NCBI RefSeq assembly: GCF_900110645.1
Contig: NZ_FOFB01000016.1
Span: 1 to 64,000, forward strand
From: Neolewinella agarilytica
GTDB lineage: Bacteria > Bacteroidota > Bacteroidia > Chitinophagales > Saprospiraceae
Direction of reading: 5' to 3'
Length of the DNA: 64,000 nucleotides
In this document: positions 1-7,617 of the stretch, piece by piece
Layout: each line of letters begins with the position of its first letter
Numbering within the stretch: position 1 is the stretch's first letter
The notes under the pieces: model-generated
Seen by the model: only the letters and a program-made list of their open reading frames with translations
Database searches by the model: none
Told to the model about the DNA's origin: nothing
Made by a program: the position numbers and the translations under genes

Positions 1-60
1 AAAGGACTCACCGTCCGTCAAGCTTATGAAGCAAAAATGAAATCTAATCCGGCAGCCTAA
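1..60 (+). CDS. C-terminal end of an unidentified protein (partial)
   Basis: Frame 1 is open from the window edge to a TAA at 58-60 and reads a tail that ends RQAYEAKMKSNPAA. The composition looks like a normal soluble C-terminus, but 19 residues are too few to name a family. Its stop codon directly abuts the stop of the convergent DUF2442/XRE gene, so the two transcripts must overlap or share a terminator outside what is visible. It could be chance, because only 60 bases are available. Confidence 0.4.
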   Translation, partial: KGLTVRQAYEAKMKSNPAA

Positions 61-603
61 TCAGAAGCTACTGTCCACTTTTATGAGGAGGTCCAAATCG
101 ATAATTGCTAAGCGCTTCCCTAAGCCAACTTCTACGATTCTACGAAGCGTTCTGACTTCGATGTCAGACTTATTATTCTCTATACGACTCAAATAATGTT
201 TGGTGGTTCCAATCTTTGCCGCTAACTCATCTTGAGTTAACCCTGCTTCTTTCCGTGCCTTTTTCAGCATCGGACCGACGTTCAATCGGGCTTCTTCTTC
301 TTCATTAATCTCACTTTCTTCAAAGAGAACAGAAGGAGATAGGTCATATGCTACGTCGAATGTTCGTCCACTCTTAAGCGTAATCTTTTTCCTGATCTCA
401 GGCCAAGTGAGTGTACCGTTTTCCAGTATCACCTTCTGGAAAACCTCCGCTTCTTTCAACTGATCAATATCTTCTCCGCTCCATTTTTTGAATAGATTCC
501 TGAAGTCAATTATCCTGTACTCACCATTATTGAAAACACAAGAGATAACAAAATCATCAACTTCGTTGATTTTAATAATTCTCGGGACTTTATTAGTCTT
601 CAT
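61..603 (-). CDS. DUF2442 and XRE helix-turn-helix fusion protein
   Basis: A 180-residue protein. Residues about 10-90 resemble DUF2442 (a small domain with pattern DFRNLF...W.EI..ITLKSGRTFDVAYD). Residues about 112-165 form a classic XRE/Cro HTH (LKKARKEAGLTQDELAAKIG, then LSRIENNKSD). The start codon overlaps the end of the upstream DUF4160 gene by 11 nt, so the two are translationally coupled. DUF4160-DUF2442 gene pairs are common and are often listed as toxin-antitoxin-like because of their size and coupling; function is not established. The HTH makes this partner the likely autoregulator or antitoxin. That role is inference from context only. Confidence 0.8.
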   Translation of the reverse strand: MKTNKVPRIIKINEVDDFVISCVFNNGEYRIIDFRNLFKKWSGEDIDQLKEAEVFQKVILENGTLTWPEIRKKITLKSGRTFDVAYDLSPSVLFEESEINEEEEARLNVGPMLKKARKEAGLTQDELAAKIGTTKHYLSRIENNKSDIEVRTLRRIVEVGLGKRLAIIDLDLLIKVDSSF

Positions 604-832
604 CAGTCATTTGTAGTTCTAGCCAAATTTCCATCAGTTCTTCCTGATGTTCTTTAGCCCAAGTGAGGATTTTCTTCTGCTTGTTTTTCGGCAACTTGCC
701 TTCGAGTACTTGTCGATCATCAATACGAATGAGAGCTTTGTACTCAGCAAACTCGGCATGAAAATGAGGAGGGTTATGATCCCGAAAGAACAATTGAATC
801 TTAACACCATCAATAACGTAAAACGTCGGCAT
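593..832 (-). CDS. DUF4160 domain protein
   Basis: A 79-residue protein matching DUF4160 over its full length. The family signature IQLFFRDHNPPHFHAEFAEY with its His cluster lies at about residues 12-31, followed by an acidic, helical C-terminus. It is the first gene of a two-gene unit with the DUF2442/XRE gene and overlaps it by 11 nt. The pair begins 32 nt downstream of radA on the same strand, so read-through from radA is possible. The conserved DHxPPHFHA motif suggests metal or nucleotide binding, but the biochemical activity of the family is not known to me. Confidence 0.8.
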   Translation of the reverse strand: MPTFYVIDGVKIQLFFRDHNPPHFHAEFAEYKALIRIDDRQVLEGKLPKNKQKKILTWAKEHQEELMEIWLELQMTDED

Positions 833-864
833 AAAGTTATCTGACTAGGCAACAATTAACAATT

Positions 865-2280
865 CTAAGCAAACAAAGCCTCATACAACTCCCGCACCGT
901 AGCCAGGGTAATGATCCGGATGCCGTAGCGGTCCGGGTCGAGTCCCTTAGTGTTGTACTTACTGACGTAGATACGCTTAAAGCCCAGGCGATCTGCCTCC
1001 GCAATCCGTTGTTCGATCCGGGTAACGGCGCGGATTTCGCCACTGAGGCCGATCTCACCGGCGAAGCACACATCGGGCGGAACAGTCACGTCCATCGCGC
1101 TGGACAAGAGTGCAGAGATGATGGATAGATCCATCGCCGGGTCATCCACCTTCAGGCCACCGGCGATATTCAGGAATACATCCTGAGTTCCTAAGGGCAG
1201 ACCCGCCCGTTTTTCCAATACGGCCAGTAACATATTTAGACGTTTGGAATCATAGCCGGTGGAGGTCCGTTGAGGATTGCCGTACACGGCAGCGCTAACC
1301 AACCCCTGAACTTCCACCAGCATTGGTCGCATGCCTTCCACCGTAGCGCAGACGGCGGAGCCGGAGAGGTCTTCGTCGCGTTCACTGAGCAATAACTCAC
1401 TGGGATTGGAGACTTCCCGCAGGCCGTTACTATCCATCTGGTAAATACCCAGCTCATCGGTACTGCCAAAACGGTTTTTCAGCGTCCGGAGAATGCGGTA
1501 AGTATAGTTACGGTCACCTTCGAACTGGAGGACAGCGTCAACGATATGCTCCAGAAGTTTTGGTCCGGCGATGGAGCCTTCCTTCGTGATGTGCCCGATA
1601 ATGAAGGTCGGGATACCGGATTCTTTAGCGAAGCGCTGCAGCTCCGCCGCACATTCCCGGACCTGGCTTACCGTACCCGCCATGCTGTCAACGTGCGGGC
1701 TGGCCAGGGTTTGGATGGAGTCGATGATGAGTAGCTCCGGCTTAACGTCGGCCGCGTGCTGAAGCACCTTACTCGTATTCGTCTCTGTAAGCAGATAACA
1801 TTGCCGCTTATCGCCGCCAAGGCGGTCAGCGCGCATCTTAATCTGCTGCTCGGACTCTTCGCCGGAAACGTAGAGCACCTTTCTACCAATTTTCAACGCC
1901 AGCTGAAGCAGCAAGGTCGATTTACCGATTCCCGGCTGGCCGCCAAAGAGGACAATACTCCCCGGCACAATGCCGCCACCCAGCACCCGGTTAAGCTCCC
2001 GGTCAGGGGATTCCAGCCGCTTCACGTCGCCAGCGACAACTTCTTCCAGCTGGATAGGACGCGGCCCCTTGCCCATCAACACCCCTGGCTTGTTTCCGCC
2101 GGGCGGGCTGTCATTGACGCTTCGCCAGTCGGTCTTGTTGTCGAGTCTTTCGTTCTTGTTCTTAACGACCTTCTCTTCAATGAGGGTATTCCACTCCCGG
2201 CAGGATGGGCATTGGCCCATCCATTTGGGAGATTCGGCGCCGCAGGAGCGGCAGAAGAAGGCTATTTTGGTTTTGGCCAT
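865..2280 (-). CDS. radA: DNA repair protein RadA (Sms)
   Basis: A 471-residue RadA/Sms, the RecA-like helicase that drives branch migration of D-loops during recombinational repair. Visible in order: a four-Cys zinc finger (C10, C13, C24, C27), Walker A GGQPGIGKST at about 113-122, Walker B LLIIDS near 183-188, the RadA-specific KNRFG motif at 268-272, and a Lon-like C-terminal domain. Length is normal for the family. The start codon lies only 8 nt from a large inverted repeat (2289-2350) that separates it from the RAYT gene upstream on the same strand, so its leader RNA would carry a strong hairpin. Downstream is the DUF4160/DUF2442 pair. Confidence 0.97.
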   Translation of the reverse strand: MAKTKIAFFCRSCGAESPKWMGQCPSCREWNTLIEEKVVKNKNERLDNKTDWRSVNDSPPGGNKPGVLMGKGPRPIQLEEVVAGDVKRLESPDRELNRVLGGGIVPGSIVLFGGQPGIGKSTLLLQLALKIGRKVLYVSGEESEQQIKMRADRLGGDKRQCYLLTETNTSKVLQHAADVKPELLIIDSIQTLASPHVDSMAGTVSQVRECAAELQRFAKESGIPTFIIGHITKEGSIAGPKLLEHIVDAVLQFEGDRNYTYRILRTLKNRFGSTDELGIYQMDSNGLREVSNPSELLLSERDEDLSGSAVCATVEGMRPMLVEVQGLVSAAVYGNPQRTSTGYDSKRLNMLLAVLEKRAGLPLGTQDVFLNIAGGLKVDDPAMDLSIISALLSSAMDVTVPPDVCFAGEIGLSGEIRAVTRIEQRIAEADRLGFKRIYVSKYNTKGLDPDRYGIRIITLATVRELYEALFA

Positions 2281-2288
2281 TGTTTTGT

Positions 2289-2350
2289 TTTGTACCGCCG
2301 ACTTCAGTCGGCGGATTTAGCGTTCCGCCGACTGAAGTCGGCGGTACAAA
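2289..2350. repeat. REP-like palindrome pair (BIME-like), copy 1
   Basis: Two perfect 27-nt inverted arms (2289-2315 and 2324-2350) are separated by 8 nt. Each arm contains its own small hairpin, CCGCCGACT-TC-AGTCGGCGG. The arms are identical to those of copy 2 at 3121-3182, while the 8-nt centres differ. The element covers the last 15 codons of the RAYT gene and ends 8 nt before radA. Its position beside a RAYT gene is typical of REPtrons. Confidence 0.9.
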
Positions 2351-3032
2351 CCGTGTCGTACTTTCCGTATGAAAAAGGCCAAATCTCTCCTTCTTCAATC
2401 AAACCAGCTTTAAACGGATTATTCAAAGTGTAATAATAGAAGTTTTCCCACTTCTCATTGTGTCGAATCCAGTGATCGCAAGAATCTTTTTGCCAAAGCG
2501 TTCCCGTTTGCCCCAGGTACTTATTGATGTATCTTGCAGAAGCCCCCTTAATCCGTTGAAGCACACGACATAAAGGCACGTAAGTCGATTTCAATAAATC
2601 TGGGTTTTGATAGGATTGATCCTCAGATACGATCTGTTCCACAAAATTCAACAAGAGATGTACGTGGTTTGGCATAATGCTGTAGGCTTGAAGTTCGTAC
2701 CAGTCACCATCATACTTTCTAATTTGTTCGATCAAAATTTTAGCACAGGCAGGGTTTTCTAAAATACAACTACCGTATGGTCTTTGATCTAATTGGTGCT
2801 CAAAGCGGCCAAAATACTTACGCCTGGCTAAGGTCGTTCTTCTGTTTAATTCATCGCCAGATAAGCCCATGGTTTTCAAAGCGGCCACTTCTTTATAGTA
2901 CTCATCCCGAAACTTAAGAACAAGATGCTGCGGCAAAGCATCTGCCAGGCGAAAGGTCACGAAGAAGGTACCTCCCACTGGCGAAACATGTGGCAGCCGG
3001 CTTCGATGGAAGGTGCTTAGCGGATTAATCAT
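2304..3032 (-). CDS. REP-associated tyrosine transposase (RAYT, Y1/HUH family)
   Basis: A 242-residue protein of the TnpA_REP/IS200-like Y1 transposase superfamily. The metal-binding HUH motif is His-Val-His at 123-125 within SIMPNHVHLLL. The catalytic tyrosine is probably Tyr168 in KGASARYINKYLG, followed by the family pattern W.....DHWIR......YY..NP. Known RAYTs nick and process REP palindromes at single-stranded sites. Both flanks carry the same inverted repeat (2289-2350 and 3121-3182). The last 15 residues are encoded inside copy 1, so the native C-terminus was probably extended when the repeat landed or was captured. It appears intact and is likely a domesticated single-copy gene rather than a mobile IS. 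Confidence 0.92.
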   Translation of the reverse strand: MINPLSTFHRSRLPHVSPVGGTFFVTFRLADALPQHLVLKFRDEYYKEVAALKTMGLSGDELNRRTTLARRKYFGRFEHQLDQRPYGSCILENPACAKILIEQIRKYDGDWYELQAYSIMPNHVHLLLNFVEQIVSEDQSYQNPDLLKSTYVPLCRVLQRIKGASARYINKYLGQTGTLWQKDSCDHWIRHNEKWENFYYYTLNNPFKAGLIEEGEIWPFSYGKYDTVCTADFSRRNAKSAD

Positions 3033-3120
3033 TCTCCTGCTGTTTTAAAACACAAGTATACGCAGCCAACACAAATAAAACAAATAATTTTTAATTCAAA
3101 CATCCATAATTTTCCGTTTG

Positions 3121-3182
3121 TTTGTACCGCCGACTTCAGTCGGCGGACTCATTATTCCGCCGACTGAAGTCGGCGGTACAAA
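3121..3182. repeat. REP-like palindrome pair (BIME-like), copy 2
   Basis: Same architecture as copy 1: perfect 27-nt arms at 3121-3147 and 3156-3182, with an 8-nt centre at 3148-3155. It lies between the RAYT start (3032) and the ElaA-type gene start (3196), a divergent intergenic gap. Reading through it in the ElaA frame gives VPPTSVGG/PPTEVGG peptides. These are repeat-derived, so ATG 3196 rather than an upstream TTG is the start of that gene. Confidence 0.9.
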
Positions 3183-3195
3183 CGGCGGCACCAGC

Positions 3196-4356
3196 ATGAA
3201 CATTACCTACCTCTCCCTCCCCTATGCTAAGCTCACCCTTGATCAGCTTTACGCTATCCTGCGTCTGCGCGCGGAGGTTTTTGTCGTAGAGCAGGACTGC
3301 GTCTATCAGGATCTTGACGACAAAGATCCATCCGCCATTCACCTGATGGGCATGACGGAGGATGGCCGCCTGGCGGCCTATACCCGGATTGTCGACAAGG
3401 GCGTTTCCTATGCCGAATACGCCAGCATCGGCCGGGTGATCACCGCGCCCTTTGCGCGGGGTAAAGGGCTGGGACGGCCGTTGATGCAAGAGTCCTTACG
3501 AGTACTGTTCCAAGCCTTCGGCCAGCAAAAGGTCAAGATCAGCGCTCAGGCCCATCTGCAAGGATATTATGAAAGTGTCGGTTTCAAGCCGGTGGGGGAA
3601 GGATATGATGAGGACGGGATTCCGCATATCGGGATGGTGTACGCTGCTAAATCTCAGATGCTATCCTTAACAAAAAAGCATCTTGTAATTCTCTTCCTTG
3701 GACTACTATTAATGAATAATAGAGAACTAATTTCTCAGCCTGACCTTGATGATTTATTACTTCATCAAGATTTTGAGATACAAGATTTTGAAGGAGAAAA
3801 TTCAAAGATTGTTTACACCAATAGCTTTCTTGTTGATCGTCACAATGCTAACTTGGAGACAATAAATGGAGAATTTTTATCGGTCTTAAGCAACCTTTTT
3901 GCTAAAAGAGGAGATCTTCTTTATTGGAAAGAACCAATCCGTCTCCGGGATAAATTTAGCTTAACAATAAAAACTTTCGACCCTTCTAAAATTGATACGC
4001 TCATTGAGAAATTGCTTAAAGTTGTCAAAACTAAAGCAGTTTACAAGAAGACTGTAACAATGTATTCAATCATCGTGGTGAGTGATGGGACAGTCGTTTT
4101 CTCCAATAATTTAGGTTCTAACGATAACCGTTCTAAACATCTCCACAAGATTATGATAGAGGAAATTTGTGAGGAGTTCGGTATTCCTTTCCCCGACTGG
4201 AACACGAAGCACGATTTTATCTATTCAAGTACATTAGGGTTCACAGGTGTTATCCATGCTATTGAAAACAGGAAAGCAGCCAAAATGATTCCCGCAGACG
4301 CAAAAGTAATCCTCAAAAAGGACGTAGCAGACATGTATGAGCTTACAGAGCTCTAA
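3196..4356 (+). CDS. ElaA-type GNAT acetyltransferase fused to an unknown C-terminal domain
   Basis: A 386-residue protein. Residues 1-154 are a complete ElaA-type GNAT N-acetyltransferase (LRLRAEVFVVEQDCVYQDLD, then IGRVITAPFARGKGLG for acetyl-CoA binding, and YYESVGF...GIPHIGM at the usual end of the family). After that point the reading frame continues for 232 residues that match nothing I recognise. The extension starts with Met155 followed by a hydrophobic run (HLVILFLGLLL) and is clearly more AT-rich than the GNAT part. Two readings are possible: a true fusion, or two originally separate genes joined by loss of the elaA stop, the second beginning at ATG 3658 with a signal-peptide-like segment. 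The start is ATG 3196, because upstream codons lie in the palindromic repeat. Confidence 0.75.
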   Translation: MNITYLSLPYAKLTLDQLYAILRLRAEVFVVEQDCVYQDLDDKDPSAIHLMGMTEDGRLAAYTRIVDKGVSYAEYASIGRVITAPFARGKGLGRPLMQESLRVLFQAFGQQKVKISAQAHLQGYYESVGFKPVGEGYDEDGIPHIGMVYAAKSQMLSLTKKHLVILFLGLLLMNNRELISQPDLDDLLLHQDFEIQDFEGENSKIVYTNSFLVDRHNANLETINGEFLSVLSNLFAKRGDLLYWKEPIRLRDKFSLTIKTFDPSKIDTLIEKLLKVVKTKAVYKKTVTMYSIIVVSDGTVVFSNNLGSNDNRSKHLHKIMIEEICEEFGIPFPDWNTKHDFIYSSTLGFTGVIHAIENRKAAKMIPADAKVILKKDVADMYELTEL

Positions 4357-4409
4357 TCCCACTTAAAAGGCGGTATAAACAGATTTTGTACCCTGTCTTT
4401 GAAGCCATA

Positions 4410-4805
4410 CTACTCTACATTTTTGAAGATGGGGTGATTTTGCCTGTTATCGAGGTTTAAATATCGTTCCAAGAATAATTCCAGACTTGCGCACCAGGGC
4501 ATCAGCAAACTCAGTCCTTTACGGAAGACCGATGAAGCCGAGCATTGTTCTACACACTGATGCTGCTCATAAGCCTCCAGATACAGATTAGCGAAGGCAA
4601 CATCGAAAACCTCCATCCGGGCGTTATCCGCAAAGCGACCGGCCTCAATGGCTTCCTTTACTGCACGGGTTGTCCGGCGGTAGATGTAGGCAAAATAGCC
4701 GTTGGGGTCGTTCTTCGCCAGGGCGGTGTCGATGATCTCGTCGAGGCGGGAGAGGACTTCGTTGATGGTGGTGGCGGGGAGGCGCATACTCCCCAAGATA
4801 AGCAT
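4410..4805 (-). CDS. DUF5995-like protein, probably truncated
   Basis: A 131-residue protein. Residues 13-82 resemble the N-terminal half of DUF5995 proteins (INEVLSRLDEIID, GYFAYIYRRTTRAVKEAIEAG, ARMEVFDVAFANLYLEAYEQ). Family members are about 200 residues or longer and continue with a conserved helical region that I cannot find here. The last 45 residues (from QCVEQCSAS on) look unrelated and Cys-rich, suggesting truncation or divergence rather than a simple frameshift, since the other frames show no continuation. It lies 9 nt downstream of the 178-residue basic protein and is probably co-transcribed with it. Function unknown. Confidence 0.6.
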   Translation of the reverse strand: MLILGSMRLPATTINEVLSRLDEIIDTALAKNDPNGYFAYIYRRTTRAVKEAIEAGRFADNARMEVFDVAFANLYLEAYEQHQCVEQCSASSVFRKGLSLLMPWCASLELFLERYLNLDNRQNHPIFKNVE

Positions 4806-4814
4806 TTTCGTAAG

Positions 4815-5351
4815 CTACCACTCTTCTTTCAGCCAATCTTTCCGGCGGCGCTGCTGTTTGTGCCGCCGAGATTTTTCCTTACGTGCGTACTTGTACCTGT
4901 CCGAATCAAAACTCATTTCGGAACCATACCGGTTAGGGCCCTTCGGTCTGGTCATACAGTTGTTGACATTGCAGGTTTCATAGCCACAATCATGACGGCT
5001 ATAGACGCCAAAATTCCGGTGGCGGATACGTTTGCGACGCAGGATTTCTTCCTGTTTACGGCGAATTTCCTTCCAGTCCTGCCCTTCCTGCTGGCGATTC
5101 CTGTTCTCCCCCAGGTGCTCCAGCCTATCCCAGGTATAGGGGTCTTTCACGACCAAAAAATCGTAGTACTTTCGGAAAGTTTCCTTAGCCAAATCCCGAA
5201 TCTCCTGCTTTTCGTGCGGGTTCAGTATCTGAGATTCAAGGATACCACGGAAGAGGCCCAACCGATTAAAGTCGGTGTAGCGGCGGTAATCGCTCAACAG
5301 CCGGCGCAGTGCACGAGCCGTTAACTGGTTTATAGGACGACCAATTTTCAT
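4815..5351 (-). CDS. Unknown basic protein with a small Cys cluster
   Basis: A 178-residue protein that I do not recognise. Residues 1-90 look helical and mixed in charge. A short motif CGYETCNVNNC sits near residues 122-132 and could bind metal. The C-terminal 30 residues are strongly basic (KEKSRRHKQQRRRKDW), which would suit nucleic-acid or ribosome binding. There is no signal peptide or membrane segment, so it is probably cytoplasmic. It is the first gene of a likely pair with the DUF5995-like gene, and its start faces the rarA leader across 245 nt. Possibly lineage-restricted. Confidence 0.65.
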   Translation of the reverse strand: MKIGRPINQLTARALRRLLSDYRRYTDFNRLGLFRGILESQILNPHEKQEIRDLAKETFRKYYDFLVVKDPYTWDRLEHLGENRNRQQEGQDWKEIRRKQEEILRRKRIRHRNFGVYSRHDCGYETCNVNNCMTRPKGPNRYGSEMSFDSDRYKYARKEKSRRHKQQRRRKDWLKEEW

Positions 5352-5441
5352 TGTGGCTTTATTTTCAGAATCATACTAACTACACCACAGCAGAAAGAAG
5401 TTTCTAAGCCCGTCGTTTTCTCTGCTATTTCAACTCCCTTG

Positions 5442-5458
5442 GCACCTGCGGCCGCGCC
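5442..5458 (+). repeat. Dispersed bipartite 17-mer GCACCTGCG-N3-GCGCC
   Basis: One of ten exact copies in the window (centre GCC). The other exact copies are at 8680, 19261, 26960, 27039, 38875, 44937, 45212, 53073 and 58874. Function unknown; see findings. Confidence 0.75.
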
Positions 5459-5521
5459 CCCCGCTAAGCTTGCCGAAGTGCCCAATGCCAAGGAGGTAGT
5501 GCTGTTATAACCACATTCCTG

Positions 5522-5529
5522 TAGATTTG
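5522..5529 (+). promoter_or_regulatory. Putative -7 element of the rarA promoter
   Basis: TAGATTTG matches the Bacteroidota -7 consensus TAnnTTTG exactly. No clear TTG lies at the usual distance upstream. The predicted start of transcription is near 5535, giving a leader of about 60 nt made largely of CTAC repeats. Confidence 0.45.
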
Positions 5530-5596
5530 TCGCTCCAACCTCACCTCCAACGAAGGCACTACATTACTACCCCCTACACTACTACACTACTAAAAA

Positions 5597-6871
5597 ATGC
5601 AACCCCTAGCCGAACGCATGCGCCCAAAGACTCTCGACGATTACGTCGGCCAGACCCACCTCGTCGGGCCGGGGGCCGTGCTGCGCCGCGCGGTGGAAAC
5701 CAAGCGGCTGCCGAGTTTCATTTTGTGGGGGCCGCCGGGGGTGGGCAAGACCACGCTTGCGCGCATCATTGCCGGTCAGCTGGAGGTTCCGTTTTATATG
5801 TTGTCAGCCATCAATTCCGGGGTGAAAGACGTGCGCGACACGATCGACAAGGCCAAACGCGGCACCTTTTTCGACCGCGCCAGCCCGATTCTGTTCATCG
5901 ACGAGATCCACCGTTTTTCGAAGAGCCAGCAGGATAGTCTGTTGGGCGCCGTGGAGGCCGGAACGGTGACCCTGATAGGAGCAACGACCGAGAACCCCAG
6001 CTTCGAGGTCATCCCCGCCCTGCTGAGCCGCTGCCAGGTGTACGTGCTCGAATCACTGGGCAAAGAAGAGCTTAAAGGCATGGTGGATAAGGCGCTGACG
6101 CAGGATGCAGTGTTAAGTAAAAGAGCCGTGAAGGTCGAAGACTACGACACCCTCCTGCGCTATTCAGGTGGGGACGGCCGCCGCCTCTACAACCTCCTCG
6201 AACTGGTCACCAACGAAGCCGAAGTCGGCAAGGAAATTACCCTGACGGCTGACTGGGTCTCCGCCCGCGTGCAGGAAAACATGACCCGCTACGACAAGAC
6301 TGGGGAGCAACACTATGACATCGCCTCGGCCATGATCAAGTCCATCCGCGGCTCCGACCCCAACGGCGCCGTCTATTGGCTCGCCCGTATGATTGAGGGC
6401 GGTGAAGACGTCAAGTTCATCTGCCGGCGGCTCATCATTTCCGCCTCCGAAGATATCGGTCTCGGAGCGCCCAACGCCCTGCTCATGGCCACCACCGCCG
6501 CCCAGGCCGCCCAGATGGTCGGCTACCCTGAGGCAAGGATCATCCTCAGTCAGGCCGTCGTTTACCTGGCCACTTCCCCCAAGAGCAACTCCAGCTACGT
6601 AGCCATCAACGACGCTCAGGCGACCGTGCGCAAGACCGGTACTTTACCCGTCCCCCTGCACCTGCGCAATGCGCCCACCAAGCTGATGAAACAGCTCGAC
6701 TACGGCAAAAACTACAACTATAGCCACGAAAACCCCGGCAACTTCAAAGCACAGGAATACCTGCCCGAAGAACTGAGCGGAACGGCTTTCTTCCAACCCA
6801 AACCCAATAACCCGACGGAGAAAACCATCCTCGACCGGCTGAAGAAATGGTGGGGCGGAAAGTATTATTAG
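5597..6871 (+). CDS. rarA: Replication-associated recombination protein RarA (MgsA)
   Basis: A 424-residue AAA+ ATPase of the RarA/MgsA/WRNIP1 family, which acts at stalled replication forks. Visible: N-terminal PLAERMRPKTLDDYVGQ, Walker A GPPGVGKTT at 45-53, Walker B LFIDEIHRF, sensor 1 GATTENPSFEV with the arginine finger SRC region following, and the C-terminal tetramerisation domain (RGSDPNGAVYWLARM...EDIGLGAP...YSHE). Length is normal. It is convergent with the Crp/Fnr gene 31 nt downstream. The ATG follows directly on a CTAC-repeat leader that is nearly identical over 26 nt to the leader of yaaA at 57586-57611. Confidence 0.96.
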   Translation: MQPLAERMRPKTLDDYVGQTHLVGPGAVLRRAVETKRLPSFILWGPPGVGKTTLARIIAGQLEVPFYMLSAINSGVKDVRDTIDKAKRGTFFDRASPILFIDEIHRFSKSQQDSLLGAVEAGTVTLIGATTENPSFEVIPALLSRCQVYVLESLGKEELKGMVDKALTQDAVLSKRAVKVEDYDTLLRYSGGDGRRLYNLLELVTNEAEVGKEITLTADWVSARVQENMTRYDKTGEQHYDIASAMIKSIRGSDPNGAVYWLARMIEGGEDVKFICRRLIISASEDIGLGAPNALLMATTAAQAAQMVGYPEARIILSQAVVYLATSPKSNSSYVAINDAQATVRKTGTLPVPLHLRNAPTKLMKQLDYGKNYNYSHENPGNFKAQEYLPEELSGTAFFQPKPNNPTEKTILDRLKKWWGGKYY

Positions 6872-6902
6872 CAACTCTTACCTGACGCAAAGCCTGTTTC
6901 AG

Positions 6903-7550
6903 TCAGCCCTGAAGGCTACTCAGCGTGATACTCCCACGGCCTAAATGCAACACCCCCGCCTCCTCTAATCGCTTTAGTATTCGGGACATCCCCACCCGGG
7001 AAGCCCCCAGGTCTTCCGCCAGGGCTCCGTGCGTAATCGTTATCTCTTTGCTTGCACTAATATTCGCTATATCCCGTAAGTAAGAGGCGGTCCGCTCCTC
7101 CAGCGGAGCGAAAGCCATGCCCTCAAAGGCGGAGAGGATGGAATCAAATTTCAGGCGAAAGGACTGAAGGCTATACTCATTCCATCCGGCAAAATGCCGG
7201 GTATAATAATAGACCCGCCCAACGGGGAGCAATACAATTTCAGTTTCGGCAATCGTTTTGGCGCGCACTTTACTGGTCTCCCGTTTTAAGCAGGAAGAGA
7301 GCGTCATGGCACAAGTCTCTCCCGGTCGCAAAAAATACAGGAACAGCTGGTGGTGATCTTCGGTGTGTCGTACGACCTTGACGCCCCCTTTCGTAATCAG
7401 AGGAACGTAATCGATATATTGTTGATCCGTCAGAACGATTTGTCCGGCGGGAAAGCTCTGCAACACGCCGTGTTCAACCAGATCTTCAATCAGAAGATCG
7501 TCCTGAATGCCCGGAAGGTGCCTTCTTATGTATGCAGCGTTCAATTCCAT
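6903..7550 (-). CDS. Crp/Fnr-family transcriptional regulator
   Basis: A 215-residue regulator with an N-terminal cyclic-nucleotide-binding-type beta-roll (about 20-130) and a C-terminal winged helix (about 145-210), including the recognition-helix region LAEDLGASRVGMSRILKRLEEAG. I see no four-Cys Fe-S set as in true FNR, and no perfect cAMP-binding signature, so the ligand is unknown. It is divergent from the small membrane protein and the DUF2892 gene across a 67-nt gap, which suggests it controls them. Genes of this type often sit beside DUF2892 proteins and respiratory oxidases in Bacteroidota, fitting the nearby cydAB. The link to oxygen or redox control is inference. Confidence 0.9.
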   Translation of the reverse strand: MELNAAYIRRHLPGIQDDLLIEDLVEHGVLQSFPAGQIVLTDQQYIDYVPLITKGGVKVVRHTEDHHQLFLYFLRPGETCAMTLSSCLKRETSKVRAKTIAETEIVLLPVGRVYYYTRHFAGWNEYSLQSFRLKFDSILSAFEGMAFAPLEERTASYLRDIANISASKEITITHGALAEDLGASRVGMSRILKRLEEAGVLHLGRGSITLSSLQG

Positions 7551-7617
7551 CCCTCAATGTAACCAGGGTTACTAAAACTATTGTAAGGTGCCCGGATATT
7601 TGTTCTATTGCAATCAA

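Larger units (their letters stand above)
5352..5596. other. Divergent intergenic region upstream of rarA
   Basis: This gap holds one exact copy of the dispersed 17-mer (5442-5458), an exact TAnnTTTG promoter element (5522-5529) and a run of CTAC/ACTAC repeats from about 5560 to the rarA ATG. No gene is seen. Confidence 0.6.

Noticed and set aside
1756..2433. 225-residue plus-strand frame over radA
   Set aside because: Antisense to radA and the palindromic repeat; low-complexity composition and no family.
3118..3195. Upstream TTG start of the ElaA-type gene
   Set aside because: The codons lie in the palindromic element and encode VPPTSVGG-type repeat peptides, not a GNAT N-terminus.
4410..4560. 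Frameshift as the reason for the short DUF5995-like protein
   Set aside because: I read the other frames and found no continuation of the family sequence; simple truncation or divergence fits better.
4545..5324. 259-residue plus-strand frame
   Set aside because: Antisense to two minus-strand genes with better start positions and operon spacing; no family recognised.
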